Part shown: one piece after another, positions 35,103 to 44,503 of the stretch
Position numbering within the stretch: position 1 is the first letter of the stretch
Layout: every line of letters starts with the position of its first letter
Origin: Thermogemmatispora tikiterensis
Lineage (GTDB): Bacteria; Chloroflexota; Ktedonobacteria; Ktedonobacterales; Ktedonobacteraceae
Reading direction: 5' to 3'
Assembly (NCBI RefSeq): GCF_003268475.1
Contig: NZ_MCIF01000002.1
Location: 3,890,671-3,954,670, forward strand
DNA: 64,000 bases
Notes under the pieces: generated by a model
The model's input: only the letters and a program-made list of their open reading frames with translations
Told to the model about the DNA's origin: nothing
Databases searched by the model: none
Translations under genes and position numbers: made by a program

Positions 35103-35993
35103 ATGGAAGCCCAATCGAAGAAACTCATGATTAGTGGCCAGCGTACCTGCCACTGTGATCCCTCCCACCTCAACTGCCAGACGCCCAAAGAATGGATCAA
35201 ATGCCAGTTGGGCGTCTGGCAGTTCTCCTACGAGAAACGCGACATTCGCGACAAGCAGAGGCATCCGGCGGCCTTCCCTATTGCCCTGGCGCGGCGCTGC
35301 ATTGAACTCTTCACCCATCGCGGCGAGCTGGTGCTTGATCCCTTCATGGGGAGCGGCACCACCCTGATCGCTGCCCGCGACGTCGGGCGCAACGCTGTCG
35401 GCTTCGACATCCATCCTGACTACGTCGCCCTGGCGGAGGAACGGCTCAGTTGTGTGCCAGTGCCCGGCGATCCCCTGGCGGCCCAGGCTCGTCAGCTTGC
35501 CCTCCAGGATGATGCGCGCAACATTCCTTTGTATCTGGACCCCGAGAGCGTGGCCTGTATCGTCACCTCGCCACCCTACGCTAACCTGCTCAACCGTGCG
35601 CGTCTCAACAAAAGCCGACGCGGTCAGGCGCGTAAAAACGATCAGTACCATCGTGTTGAGCAGTACAGCCAGCTTCCTGAAGACCTGGGCACGCTAGAGC
35701 TGGGAGCCTACGCTGAGGCTATGCGTGAAATCTTTGCTGGGCTACTACCCCTGCTCAAGAAGCGTGCTCATTGCGTCGTCAACGTCACCGACATGTGGTG
35801 GGAGAACCAACGCATCACCATCCACCTGGCCGTGATCGAGGCCCTGCGCCTGGCCGGCTACGAGTTGCGCAACATCATCATCTGGGACCGTACGAATATT
35901 GTCAATCGTGTAGGGATCTTCGGCTGGCCCAGCAATTATATTACAATGGGTACCACCTTCGAGTATCTGCTCGACTTCTGGAAGCCCGAGTGA
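35103..35993 (+). CDS. Solitary site-specific DNA methyltransferase (N4/N6 type)
   Basis: The protein has 296 residues. The SAM motif I DPFMGSGTT (residues 79-87) comes first, followed by the catalytic TSPPY motif (155-159). This order is of the alpha/gamma kind, and the TSPPY form fits N4-cytosine or N6-adenine methylation. The N-terminus has CHC...C...C (about 16-34) that could bind zinc. The region TPKEWIKCQLGVWQF is typical of a Chloroflexota-type methylase group. No restriction gene is adjacent, so it is an orphan methylase. GGGAGG lies 14 bases upstream; an in-frame ATG at 35127 is an alternative start. A perfect 17-bp inverted repeat lies inside the gene. Confidence 0.88.
   Translation: MEAQSKKLMISGQRTCHCDPSHLNCQTPKEWIKCQLGVWQFSYEKRDIRDKQRHPAAFPIALARRCIELFTHRGELVLDPFMGSGTTLIAARDVGRNAVGFDIHPDYVALAEERLSCVPVPGDPLAAQARQLALQDDARNIPLYLDPESVACIVTSPPYANLLNRARLNKSRRGQARKNDQYHRVEQYSQLPEDLGTLELGAYAEAMREIFAGLLPLLKKRAHCVVNVTDMWWENQRITIHLAVIEALRLAGYELRNIIIWDRTNIVNRVGIFGWPSNYITMGTTFEYLLDFWKPE
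35172..35224 (+). repeat. Perfect 17-bp inverted repeat within the DNA methyltransferase gene
   Basis: Bases 35172-35188 (AACTGCCAGACGCCCAA) are the exact reverse complement of 35208-35224, with a 19-base loop between. It lies about 70 bases after the start codon. The DNA can cruciform, or the mRNA can form a 17-bp hairpin, near the translation start. Confidence 0.9.
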
Positions 35994-36122
35994 AAAGCGG
36001 TCAGCAAGTAGAAACGAAACGCCCATGTCTTCTCTGCCGCTGAAAGGGGCGGGAAGGACACGGGCGCTACTGAGAGTGAGCGGACAATTGGCCTTGGACG
36101 GGCGGCCCGGGTGCCTGGCTCA

Positions 36123-38201
36123 TCAGGCTACCTGCCAGACGTGGATCTGGCCGTCGTCGCCGGCGGAGGCCAGGCGCGTGCTGTCGGGCGACCAGGCCAC
36201 GACGTTGACGTCCTCGGGATGCTCGCTATAGGTCAGGAGGTGGTCGCCGCTGGTGGCGTCCCAGACCTGGACGGTCTTGTCTTCGCCGGCGGAGGCCAGG
36301 CGCGCCCCATCGGGTGACCAGGCCAGGGCGGTCACCTCATCGCTGTGATTGGTATAAGTCAGAATGTGATGCCCATTGGTGGCGTCCCAGACCTGGACGG
36401 TCTTATCTTCGCCGGCGGAGGCCAGGCGTGTGCTGTCAGGTGACCAGACCAGGGTAGTCACGCTATCGGAGTGGCCCTGATAGACGAAAATGACCTCCCA
36501 GGAGCTGATGTCATAGATGCGAACGGTCTTATCCAGGCTGGCGGAAGCGATGCGGCTCCCATCGGGTGACCAGGCCACGGCGCTCACCAGGCTCGTATGA
36601 CCGCGCAAAGTCGCCACGCGCTTGCCCGTCATGGCCTCCCAGACGAGAGCCTGCTTGCTCAAACTGGCGGAGACGATCAGGCGACCATCGGGGGACCAGC
36701 TCAAGGAGATCACGGAATCCTGGTGGCCGCGGAAGGTCGTCACGCGGCGTCCACTGGCGGCCTCCCAGACGTGGGCCGTGTGGTCGTTGCTGCCTGAAGC
36801 AATGTAGGTGCCATCGGGCGACCAGGCGGCGGTGCGCACCGGCTCTTGATGGCCGCGGTAAGCGAAGATCTCCCGTCCTGTGGTGGCATCCCAGACCTGG
36901 AGAGTGTGATCGTAGCCGCCAGAGACCACCCGGCGCCCGTCAGGGGACCAGGCCAGAGCAAAGACGCGCTCGTTGTGCCCGCTGTAGGTATAGAGGCGCC
37001 TGCCAGGCATTGGTGTTGACGGAGACACCTCCAGGCGTGGAGTAATAGAAGAAGCGCCTGGCGCTGGCGTCGGCATCGAGATGATCTCGGGCGTGCCTGC
37101 GGCTCCAACGGGAGTCGCTGGCGAAGCGGGGGCGGGCGTCTCTGAGGAGGCCGCCGTCAACGAAGGCAGAGTTTGCGACTGATTAATGAGCTGGCTACTT
37201 GTCTGCATGGCGGCGATGCGCTGCAGCTCCTGCTTAATGGCCGCCATTGAGGCTGGGCGCTGCTGCTCATCGAGGCTCACCATCAGCATAATCAGCTTCT
37301 CCAGCTCGTACTCCAGCGGCTGTGTATACGAATGCATCGCCGTAAAACGGAAGGGGGACTGCGTAGGACTCTGGCCGGTCAGGAGATGGTGCAGGGTGGC
37401 GCCCAGGCTGTAGACATCGGAGCGCGGCGTCGTCTGGGCCTTGCCGTACTGTTCGGGGGCGGCGTAGCCCCACGAGGCGAAGGCACGGGTATCGCGTATC
37501 TGACCTGGCTTGAAGTGGCGCGCGATGCCAAAGTCAATCAGGTAGAGATGGCCCTCGGCGGTGCGCATCACATTGCTCGGCTTCAGATCGCGGAAAATGA
37601 TGGGAGGCTGGCGGCTATGGAGGTAGCTGAGCACCGAGCTGAGCTGAATGCCGATATCCAGCACCTCGGCAATTGGCAGTCCGGGCGGGCCGTTTGGATG
37701 TTCCCGCTGCCAGCGCAGCAGATACTGCTCCAGCGACTCACCTTCGATGAAATCCATCACCAGATACCACTGCCCTTCTTCCGAGAAGTGGTCGTAGATG
37801 CGCGGCAGATTGGGATGCATCAGGTTCGCTAGCAGCAGGGCCTCCTGTTTGAAAGCCGCCGTTGCTTCCGCGATCTCTTCCGGGCCGAGACCGCTCTGGC
37901 TCATCTCTTTGATTGCCACAGTGCGGTCACCAAACTGAGTATCCTGGGCGCGATAGACGGCTCCCATGCCGCCCTTGCCGAGCAGGGCCACGATGCGGTA
38001 GCGCTGCCGCAGCAGATGATTGATCGGAAGCTTGCCGGTGCTGGTGCTCAAATCGGAAGCGGTTTCTCTCTCGTTCCCGGGTGTTGCAGAGAGAGGGCGC
38101 TCTGGCAAGGGCTGCCCACAGTGGAAGCAGAAGCGGGCCTGTGGGCGGTTTGCCTGGCCGCAGCGATCGCAATAGATGGGAGTAGCATCGTCGTTGTACA
38201 T
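36123..38201 (-). CDS. Ser/Thr protein kinase with N-terminal zinc ribbon and C-terminal seven-repeat WD40 propeller
   Basis: The protein has 692 residues. A zinc ribbon (CDRCG, CFHCG) occupies residues 9-30. The Hanks-type kinase (about 66-330) has GKGGMGAVYRA, VAIKEMS, IIFRDLKPSN (catalytic Asp kept; the usual His is Phe), LIDFGIA and AAPEQYG, so it looks active. After a Ser/Thr/Pro linker the last 290 residues contain seven WD40 repeats, each with 'WSPDG...ASAS.D.TV..WDA'. Together they probably form one closed propeller. No membrane helix is present, so it is cytoplasmic. The propeller may bind substrates; that is inference. Confidence 0.94.
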   Translation of the reverse strand: MYNDDATPIYCDRCGQANRPQARFCFHCGQPLPERPLSATPGNERETASDLSTSTGKLPINHLLRQRYRIVALLGKGGMGAVYRAQDTQFGDRTVAIKEMSQSGLGPEEIAEATAAFKQEALLLANLMHPNLPRIYDHFSEEGQWYLVMDFIEGESLEQYLLRWQREHPNGPPGLPIAEVLDIGIQLSSVLSYLHSRQPPIIFRDLKPSNVMRTAEGHLYLIDFGIARHFKPGQIRDTRAFASWGYAAPEQYGKAQTTPRSDVYSLGATLHHLLTGQSPTQSPFRFTAMHSYTQPLEYELEKLIMLMVSLDEQQRPASMAAIKQELQRIAAMQTSSQLINQSQTLPSLTAASSETPAPASPATPVGAAGTPEIISMPTPAPGASSITPRLEVSPSTPMPGRRLYTYSGHNERVFALAWSPDGRRVVSGGYDHTLQVWDATTGREIFAYRGHQEPVRTAAWSPDGTYIASGSNDHTAHVWEAASGRRVTTFRGHQDSVISLSWSPDGRLIVSASLSKQALVWEAMTGKRVATLRGHTSLVSAVAWSPDGSRIASASLDKTVRIYDISSWEVIFVYQGHSDSVTTLVWSPDSTRLASAGEDKTVQVWDATNGHHILTYTNHSDEVTALAWSPDGARLASAGEDKTVQVWDATSGDHLLTYSEHPEDVNVVAWSPDSTRLASAGDDGQIHVWQVA

Positions 38202-38379
38202 CCGTTACGTTACTCCGTTGAGAGAGGAGCCGGGCCGGCCAGGACGCAGACAGAGACTGGGGCCACGGTCTCCGGTCGTCGTTGCCTTGCTGTGCATGGC
38301 ATTGCGTGCTTCAGTGCTCTACACGTTGGCTGAGGCGCGCAGGTTGCCGGTGTAGGAGAGTCGGCTCGCGCTCTCAGCT

Positions 38380-38409
38380 ATAGTAACATTCTCTAAAGAA
38401 AGCTGTCAA
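38380..38409 (-). promoter_or_regulatory. Promoter for the kinase-WD40 gene
   Basis: On the minus strand TTGACA (38409-38404), an 18-base spacer and TACTAT (38385-38380). The predicted start near 38373 gives a leader of about 170 bases. On the plus strand TATAGT (38379-38384) overlaps it and could be a -10 for the divergent methyltransferase gene. Confidence 0.55.
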
Positions 38410-38414
38410 ACACC

Positions 38415-39026
38415 ATGCAGAGTATTCATCATCCGCTTTTTGCCACCGTTTACGAGCGACTGAGCCGCGCCGGGGGTGAGTGGGAGAAGGCCCTGAGAAG
38501 GGAAATAGTAGGGATGGCACAGGGCCATGTACTGGAGGTAGGGGCTGGTACGGGGCTAAATTTCGCCTATTACGACCCTCAGCGGGTTGAGAGAGTCGAG
38601 GCTGTCGAACCGGACCCAGCCATGCTGCGCTATGCCCGGCGGCGCCAGCAGGAGGCCCCGGTGCCGGTTCTGCTCCATCAGGCGCGTGTAGAGCAGCTGC
38701 CCTTTGCCGACGCAACGTTCGATAGCGCGGTTGCCACGCTGGTCTTTTGCTCGGTTGAGGAGCCAGCGCGGGGCTTCGCCGAGATTAGGCGCGTGCTCAG
38801 GCCGGGAAGTCGCTTGCTCCTGGTGGAGCACGTACGCGCAGCCAGCCCCGTGACGGCACGGCTGCAAGACCTGCTGACGCCCCTGATGAGACGCTGTGCG
38901 GGCAACTGTCACTGGAATCGCCCCACGCTCACAACGCTCGCCGAGGCCGGGCTGCGCGTCGCCTCCAGGCGGGATGAGGGAGGCGGCTTGATGCCGCTGG
39001 TCGTTGTGCAGGCGATCAAGGAGTGA
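38415..39026 (+). CDS. Class I SAM-dependent methyltransferase (UbiE/PmtA-like)
   Basis: The protein has 203 residues. Motif I is VLEVGAGTGLNFAYY, motif II AVEPDPAM, then EQLPFADATFDSAV and LRPGSRLLLVEHVRA. This is the methyltransf_11 type related to UbiE and to phosphatidylethanolamine methyltransferases. The C-terminal CAGNCHWNRPTLTTLAEAGL fits that group. Whether it acts on lipids, quinones or other compounds is unknown. Its stop codon overlaps the convergent WD40 gene by 11 bases. Confidence 0.88.
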   Translation: MQSIHHPLFATVYERLSRAGGEWEKALRREIVGMAQGHVLEVGAGTGLNFAYYDPQRVERVEAVEPDPAMLRYARRRQQEAPVPVLLHQARVEQLPFADATFDSAVATLVFCSVEEPARGFAEIRRVLRPGSRLLLVEHVRAASPVTARLQDLLTPLMRRCAGNCHWNRPTLTTLAEAGLRVASRRDEGGGLMPLVVVQAIKE

Positions 39027-40071
39027 ACCAGACTTGCACGGTCTGGTCGTCGCCCGCGGAGGCAATGCAGCTTCCGTCGGGCGACCAGGCCAGGGCGTTG
39101 ACTTGATCGCTGTGACCCGTATAGGTAAAGGTGATCGAGCGGGCGGCCAGCTCCCAGAGGTGCACCTGGCCGTCGTCCCCGCCGGAGGCCAGAAAGCGCC
39201 CGTCAGGGGACCAGGCCAGGGTGTTGACCCAGCCGGGATGGGCCGCGTAACTGGCGACAGCCTCGCCCGTGGAGGCATTCCATAAATAGACCTGGCCGCC
39301 GAAGCCGCCGCAGGCCACATACTGGCCGTCGGGCGACCAGGCTAAGGCTCCCAAAGGAGTGTCATGCTGCCGGGGAGCAAAGAGCTGATGGCCGTTGCTC
39401 GCCTCCCAGACCTGAAGGGTGCCGTCCCAGGAGACGGAGGCGATAGACCGTCCCTCTGGCGACCAGGCCAGGGCCAGCACCTTATGGCTGTGACCGCCAT
39501 AGGTGAAGATAATATCGCCGTCCTTCAAACTCCAAATTTCTACCAGGCCATCTTCGCTGCCGGAGGCCAGCTTCGCCCCCACCGGCGACCAGGCCAGCGC
39601 CAGAATGTAGCGCGCGTGGTCACGGCGCGAGAGCAGCCGCTCACCATCGGCGGCGTTCCATATCTGCATGGTCCGATCGTTACCACCTGTTGCCACATAG
39701 GCCCCATTGGGCGACCAGGCCAGAGTCAGGACCTGGCCCCGGTGACCAGTATAGGTAAAACGCTCACTGCCTGTGGCGGCCTCCCAGACCTGCACGGTGC
39801 CGTCCATGCTGGCAGAGGCGATACATGTCCCATCGGGCGACCAGTCCAGAGTACGCACCCAGTTGCGATGGTCGCGGTAAACATAAAGCGTCGTTCCAGG
39901 TGTGGGCACGGCCAGGACCCCCGTCGCTGCTTTTGCTGCTGTCGCTGTCGCTACACTATTGCCGCTGTGACCGCCAGCTGCGGCGGCTGCGTTCGCTCGG
40001 GCGAAGAGCCAGACTCGTGAAGGTGGGCGGGAAGGCTGAGCGACGGCGTAGCGGCTGGAGCGGTTGATCAT
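39016..40071 (-). CDS. WD40 repeat protein (seven-bladed propeller)
   Basis: The protein has 351 residues from the ATG of MINRSSRYAV, preceded by AGAGG; the upstream frame extension is non-conserved. After a low-complexity Ala-rich segment (about 20-65) come seven WD40 repeats with 'LAWSPDG...ASG..DG.V.VW' cores, enough for one complete beta-propeller. It has no kinase domain. It resembles the propeller of the kinase-WD40 protein encoded 0.8 kb away, suggesting duplication from a common kind of gene. It may be a protein-interaction scaffold; partners are not known. Confidence 0.88.
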   Translation of the reverse strand: MINRSSRYAVAQPSRPPSRVWLFARANAAAAAGGHSGNSVATATAAKAATGVLAVPTPGTTLYVYRDHRNWVRTLDWSPDGTCIASASMDGTVQVWEAATGSERFTYTGHRGQVLTLAWSPNGAYVATGGNDRTMQIWNAADGERLLSRRDHARYILALAWSPVGAKLASGSEDGLVEIWSLKDGDIIFTYGGHSHKVLALAWSPEGRSIASVSWDGTLQVWEASNGHQLFAPRQHDTPLGALAWSPDGQYVACGGFGGQVYLWNASTGEAVASYAAHPGWVNTLAWSPDGRFLASGGDDGQVHLWELAARSITFTYTGHSDQVNALAWSPDGSCIASAGDDQTVQVWFTP

Positions 40072-40458
40072 CCTCGATCCTCTTCTTCCTTCCTTATCCT
40101 CTCGCTGGGTATTTCGTGGATCGATTGTAGGAGAGCAACGTACCGGTGTCAAGGTGCCTCGCTGGAATGGTACTTTTGCATGATCAGATGCTCTTCGCTC
40201 CCTTGCTCCCTGCCATTTCTCACTGCTCAGCTTGTCCCCAGCCCCCACTGACCATTGTCCTGCTGCGGGCGGCCCCATCAGCGCCAGCCTGGCGCTTTCT
40301 CCCTTGGGGCTTCCGCTGCTATAATGTAGGGAAAGAAAAGACAGGGTAGGGATACCTCAAGTCGAGGAGAAGCTTCCCCGGCTGAGATGAGGAGGAAGTG
40401 AGGCCGTCCCCGACCATTGCCTAATCAGATCAGGAGAGATCAGCAGCAGGAGAGAACT
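40072..40458. other. Divergent region between the WD40 gene and ruvB
   Basis: About 390 bases. The only clear element is the extended -10 for ruvB at 40317-40325. No gene or terminator is seen. Confidence 0.45.
40317..40325 (+). promoter_or_regulatory. Extended -10 promoter for ruvB
   Basis: TGCTATAAT is a perfect -10 with the TGn extension. The -35 region (TTCTCC at 40297) is poor. The start near 40331 leaves a leader of about 128 bases. Confidence 0.6.
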
Positions 40459-41580
40459 ATGAGCGACCGGCTCGTCTCGCCGCGCGTGAGTCAGGAAGAG
40501 GAGATTATCGAGAGCAGCCTGCGCCCTCGCCGCTTATCCGAATATATCGGTCAGGAGCGAATTAAGGAGAATCTGGCGATTTTGTTGGAGGCGGCCCGGC
40601 GCAGGAATGAGCCTGTGGATCATGTCCTGTTATATGGGCCGCCTGGCCTGGGCAAGACCACGCTCTGCAACATTATTGCCGCCGAGATGGGGGTCAATCT
40701 GAAAACGACCTCGGGTCCGGCCATCGAGCATGCCGGCGATCTCGCCTCTATTCTGACCTCGCTGCAGGAGGGCGAGGTGCTCTTTATTGATGAGATTCAT
40801 CGACTCTCGCGGGCCGTGGAGGAGCGCCTCTATTCGGCGATGGAGGACTTCGCCATCGATGTCGTCATTGGAAAGGGGCCGGGCGCACGCTCGCTGCGGA
40901 TCTCTTTGCCTCCCTTCACAGTGGTCGGCGCGACGACGCGCGTTGGGGCCCTCTCTGCCCCGCTGCGCGATCGTTTCGGGGCCATCTATCGTCTGGAGTA
41001 TTACAGTGTCGAGGCTCTCAAGCAGATTCTGCGCCGCTCGGCGCGCATCCTGCGCGTGCCCGCCGATGAAGATGGCATCGAAGAAATTGCCGCCCGGGCC
41101 CGGGGCACGCCGCGCATCGTGAATCGCTTGTTGCGGCGTGTGCGCGATTATGCTCAGGTCAAGGCCGACGGAGTCATCACGCGCGAGATCGCCCGCGCCG
41201 CCCTCGATGCCCTGGAGATCGACCACATTGGCCTGGACCTGACCGACCGCCATCTCTTGCTAACCATTATTCACAAATTCGATGGGGGACCTGTCGGCCT
41301 CGAGACGCTGGCGGCCAGCACGAGCGAGGACCCGGAAACTATCGAGGATGTCTACGAGCCGTACCTGCTCCAGCTCGGCTTTATTGCCCGTACCCCGCGT
41401 GGGCGAGTCGCCACCCGCCTGGCCTATGAGCACCTTGGCCTTAATCCTCCGGCAGCTGGCCTGGGTGGACGCTCTCCTGCTGCTCAGGGTCCTGCCGCCA
41501 GCGGTGGCCCCGAGCTGTGGACCGCCGGCGAGGCTCACGAGCGTTCTACGGCTTCCTCCGGTTCCGAGGGCGAGGACTGA
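40459..41580 (+). CDS. ruvB: Holliday junction branch migration DNA helicase RuvB
   Basis: RuvB is the AAA+ motor that drives branch migration with RuvA during recombination. The protein has 373 residues from the ATG of MSDRLVSP, preceded by AGGAGA; an upstream in-frame start adds 14 residues. Walker A GPPGLGKT (60-67), Walker [11 protein letters not shown], sensor GATTRVG and arginine finger region [13 protein letters not shown] are present. The C-terminal winged helix includes [16 protein letters not shown] and the family ending is replaced by a Pro/Ala/Ser-rich tail of about 40 residues. ruvA and ruvC are not in the window. Confidence 0.96.
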   Translation: MSDRLVSPRVSQEEEIIESSLRPRRLSEYIGQERIKENLAILLEAARRRNEPVDHVLLYGPPGLGKTTLCNIIAAEMGVNLKTTSGPAIEHAGDLASILTSLQEGEVLFIDEIHRLSRAVEERLYSAMEDFAIDVVIGKGPGARSLRISLPPFTVVGATTRVGALSAPLRDRFGAIYRLEYYSVEALKQILRRSARILRVPADEDGIEEIAARARGTPRIVNRLLRRVRDYAQVKADGVITREIARAALDALEIDHIGLDLTDRHLLLTIIHKFDGGPVGLETLAASTSEDPETIEDVYEPYLLQLGFIARTPRGRVATRLAYEHLGLNPPAAGLGGRSPAAQGPAASGGPELWTAGEAHERSTASSGSEGED

Positions 41581-41651
41581 GAAAAGGACGCACGTGAAGA
41601 CCCGGGTAGCCCGGACTACCGCGGCTGTTCATCGTGGCCGAACTGGCAGCC

Positions 41652-42833
41652 TTACCAGGGATGAAGCTGACCGTTGACCACCTGGAACTTATAAGCTCGC
41701 TCCAGCACCTCTGGAGGAAAATGGCTCGCGTCGGTGGTAGTCAGCAGCACCTGCTCATGGTCGAGAATGGCCTGCAGGAGTTGCTCCCGCCGTCGCTGGT
41801 CTAGCTCGCTGAAGACATCGTCCAGCAATAGCACCGGCTCATCGCCGGTCGCGGCCCGCATATAGGCCAGCTCGGCGAACTTCGTCGCCAGGGCCACCGT
41901 GCGTTGCTGTCCGCGCGAGCCGTAGGTGATCACGCTCATCCCATTGACCAAAAACTCCAGATCGTCGCGGTGCGGCCCCAGCAAGCAGACCCCCTGTTGA
42001 ATCTCCTTTTGGCGCACGGTGTGGAGCTGTCTCAGATAATGCTCCTGGGCCTCGGTGAGCGAGCGCTGCGGATGAGGGTGAAAGGAAGGACGATAGACAA
42101 TCTGCAGCTGCTCGCGTCCCCCGCTCAATTGCTCCTGAAACGGTGCCGCCAGCTCGTTGAGAGCTGACAGCATACGCTCGCGCTCGAACATAATCATCGT
42201 CGCCAGCAGCGTCAGGCGCTCATCGAGGTAGTCCAGCAGGCGAGGATCTTCGTGGTAGTCGCGAATACGCTTGAGCAGAGCGGCACGCTGCATAATGATC
42301 TTCCGGTACTGCTGCAGCGCCTGGCAATAGCGGGGCCGCACCTGACATAGACTGCGGTCGATAAAGCGTCGGCGCTCGTCGGGCGAGCCATCGACCAGAT
42401 GAAGATCGGCGGGTGCAAAGAGCACATTGGTCATGCTGCCGATGAGATCGAGCGTCCGACGTGGCACCTCGTTGATCTTGATGCGCTTGCGCTGCGTGCC
42501 GCCGGGCCAGTGAGGCGGGCGAGTGGCCTGCTCGCCGCTGCCCAGCAGTGGGGGCGTCGGGTCGAAAATGACGATTTCCACGTGCAACTCGCCGTCGCGC
42601 CGCCGGATGCGCGCATCGAGGCGGGCCAGATGATCGGGCGCATACCAGTTGACCACCTCGCGATCTGCCGAGGCATGGAACGAAGTACTGGTCGCGATCA
42701 TCGAAACGGCTTCGAGCAAGTTCGTCTTGCCCTGAGCATTTTCTCCGCAGAAGAGAAAAAGGCCCGGCCCCAGCGACAGATCCAGCTGTCTATAGTTGCG
42801 AAAATCGGTCAGCGCGAGATGTACGAGGTGCAT
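41652..42833 (-). CDS. recF: DNA replication and repair protein RecF
   Basis: RecF is an SMC-like ATPase that loads RecA at single-stranded gaps with RecO and RecR. The protein has 393 residues. Walker A GENAQGKT is at 30-37. The signature LLGPHRDDLEF, the TYGSRGQQRT motif and Walker B LLLDDVFSELD are present. A GGAG lies five bases before the ATG. It follows dnaN by 216 bases on the same strand, the usual dnaN-recF order, although dnaA and gyrB are not adjacent. Confidence 0.97.
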   Translation of the reverse strand: MHLVHLALTDFRNYRQLDLSLGPGLFLFCGENAQGKTNLLEAVSMIATSTSFHASADREVVNWYAPDHLARLDARIRRRDGELHVEIVIFDPTPPLLGSGEQATRPPHWPGGTQRKRIKINEVPRRTLDLIGSMTNVLFAPADLHLVDGSPDERRRFIDRSLCQVRPRYCQALQQYRKIIMQRAALLKRIRDYHEDPRLLDYLDERLTLLATMIMFERERMLSALNELAAPFQEQLSGGREQLQIVYRPSFHPHPQRSLTEAQEHYLRQLHTVRQKEIQQGVCLLGPHRDDLEFLVNGMSVITYGSRGQQRTVALATKFAELAYMRAATGDEPVLLLDDVFSELDQRRREQLLQAILDHEQVLLTTTDASHFPPEVLERAYKFQVVNGQLHPW

Positions 42834-43049
42834 CGACGCTCCAGCTACCTACCTGTCTCCAATAAAAAGAGGTGCTGCCTTGCCGTGCGGCAGGCAGACG
42901 GACAATCCGGCTGGCCTGGCTGGCCCCGCTCCCCGGTACCGACGCCGCCTGGCCTCTGCTGAGCATGCTCGAAGAGCTGGCGGACGGGCGGGCGCCCTCA
43001 CCCTGACCTGTCCGGGGTGAGACCCAAGCGGGGCGAGCAGGCCCGCCAA

Positions 43050-44198
43050 TCAGCTGCGATTCGTGTGCATCGGCATAATAACATAGGTATACTCGGTGGC
43101 ATCTACCGGACGCAGCACTCCGGGGCGCATCGGCGAAGTGACCTCCAGAGCCACCTCCGGTGCATCCAGGACATTGAGCACATCGACCAGATAATCCACA
43201 TTGAAAATAATCTGGATCTCCTCGCCGTCAACGGCGGCATTGAGCGTACTGGTCGTATCACCCAAATCCTCAGCGGTCGCCTCAATCGTCACTGTGCCAG
43301 TCTCCGAGCCGGTGGCGCCTTGCGGCGAGATCTTCAGGCGCGTGATATTCGAACTATTGCGCGCGAAGAGAGCGGCGGCCTTCACACGCTCAGTCAGCGC
43401 CTTCGTTTCCAGCACCGCGCGCGTCTTATACTCCAGAGGGATAATGGCGCGATAGTTCGGGAAGGTCCCGTCGAGCAGACGAGAGACCAGATCGATCTGC
43501 TCCGTATGGAAGAGCACCTGGCGATGGTTGGGGGTGACGATCATCTCGACCGGGCCCTCGTTGGGCAAGATGCGCGCCAGCTCAGTCAACGTGCGAGCTG
43601 GAATCAAGATATCCTCGCGCGGCTCGGTCGCCCCTGGGAGCGGGGCTGTCCGTGTTGCCAGGCGGAAGGCATCGGCGGCCACAAAGGTCACCTTCTCTTC
43701 GCGGACCTGCACCAGCACGCCTGTAAAGACGGGACGCGACTCATCCTTCGCCGCGGCGAAGGCCACCTGGCTGATCATCTCCTTGAGCAGGGGAGCCTCC
43801 AACAGAATCGGCGGCTCGCCCCCCTCGGCGGTTGGAATCAGCGGAAACTCGGAGGGGTCCATGCCCTTGACGTTAGTATTGATGCCCAGACCCAGACACT
43901 GCAGATTGACCACGTGGGTATCCGGCTGGGCCGTCACCTGGACCGATCCCTGGGGCAAACTATTGACCAGCTCCGTGAAGAGGCGGGCCGGAACGGTCGT
44001 TGTTCCCTCCTCGTCGATCTGGGCCTCAACCCAGCAATTGATACCGATCTCCAGGTTGGTCGCCGCCAGCTTCAGCCGCCCCTGTTCTGCGCTCAACAGC
44101 ACATTGGCCAGGATCGGCAGAGTGCTGCGGCTTGAGACGGCGTGGCTTACTACCGAGAGACCACGGCTCAAATCCTGCTGCTTACAAGTGAATTTCAC
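43050..44198 (-). CDS. dnaN: DNA polymerase III subunit beta (sliding clamp)
   Basis: This is the ring-shaped processivity factor of the replicative polymerase. The protein has 382 residues, normal for the family, with the three-domain pattern. It begins MKFTCKQQDLSRGLSVVSHAV and ends in YTYVIMPMHTN, the typical 'Y.I.PM' C-terminus near the peptide-binding pocket. The start is GTG with an excellent GGAGG six bases upstream. A TTGTCC-17-TATACT promoter lies just upstream. Confidence 0.97.
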   Translation of the reverse strand: MKFTCKQQDLSRGLSVVSHAVSSRSTLPILANVLLSAEQGRLKLAATNLEIGINCWVEAQIDEEGTTTVPARLFTELVNSLPQGSVQVTAQPDTHVVNLQCLGLGINTNVKGMDPSEFPLIPTAEGGEPPILLEAPLLKEMISQVAFAAAKDESRPVFTGVLVQVREEKVTFVAADAFRLATRTAPLPGATEPREDILIPARTLTELARILPNEGPVEMIVTPNHRQVLFHTEQIDLVSRLLDGTFPNYRAIIPLEYKTRAVLETKALTERVKAAALFARNSSNITRLKISPQGATGSETGTVTIEATAEDLGDTTSTLNAAVDGEEIQIIFNVDYLVDVLNVLDAPEVALEVTSPMRPGVLRPVDATEYTYVIMPMHTNRS

Positions 44199-44503
44199 GT
44201 TCTTCCTCCAGATACACCATTATGTCCTCGATTAGTATATCCTATGGGGTCGAGGGGGACAACTGTCAGACCCATTTGTCGCTACGCTGGCGACCTGGCG
44301 CGTTCCGCTCGGGGACGGGCCTGGCTCACATGTCAGACCGCTTTGTGAGGGGCCAGCGGAGAGAATCCAGCCCTCTCCTCTCCCCTACCATTCACTGTCT
44401 GCAATGGGTTCTGTTTTGATCATTCTCAGGGGCCAGCGAGGGAACGGATAGGGGGCGGCCTGGTGGCGCTCCCTGCGTTCATGGCTGCCGTATGCAGGGC
44501 AGA
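44199..44503. other. Region upstream of dnaN
   Basis: About 305 bases between dnaN and the CoA transferase gene. The dnaN promoter is at 44234-44262. No TTATCCACA-type DnaA boxes were found, so there is no sign of an origin here. Confidence 0.45.
44234..44262 (-). promoter_or_regulatory. Promoter for dnaN
   Basis: On the minus strand TTGTCC (44262-44257), a 17-base spacer and TATACT (44239-44234). Transcription would start about 30 bases before the GTG start codon. Confidence 0.6.

Noticed and set aside
36566-37045. Plus-strand frames opposite the WD40 repeats
   Set aside because: They are reverse-strand shadows of the repetitive kinase-WD40 gene; the repeat periodicity explains their length.
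44199-44503. Possible replication origin upstream of dnaN
   Set aside because: No TTATCCACA-type DnaA boxes or AT-rich unwinding element could be seen.
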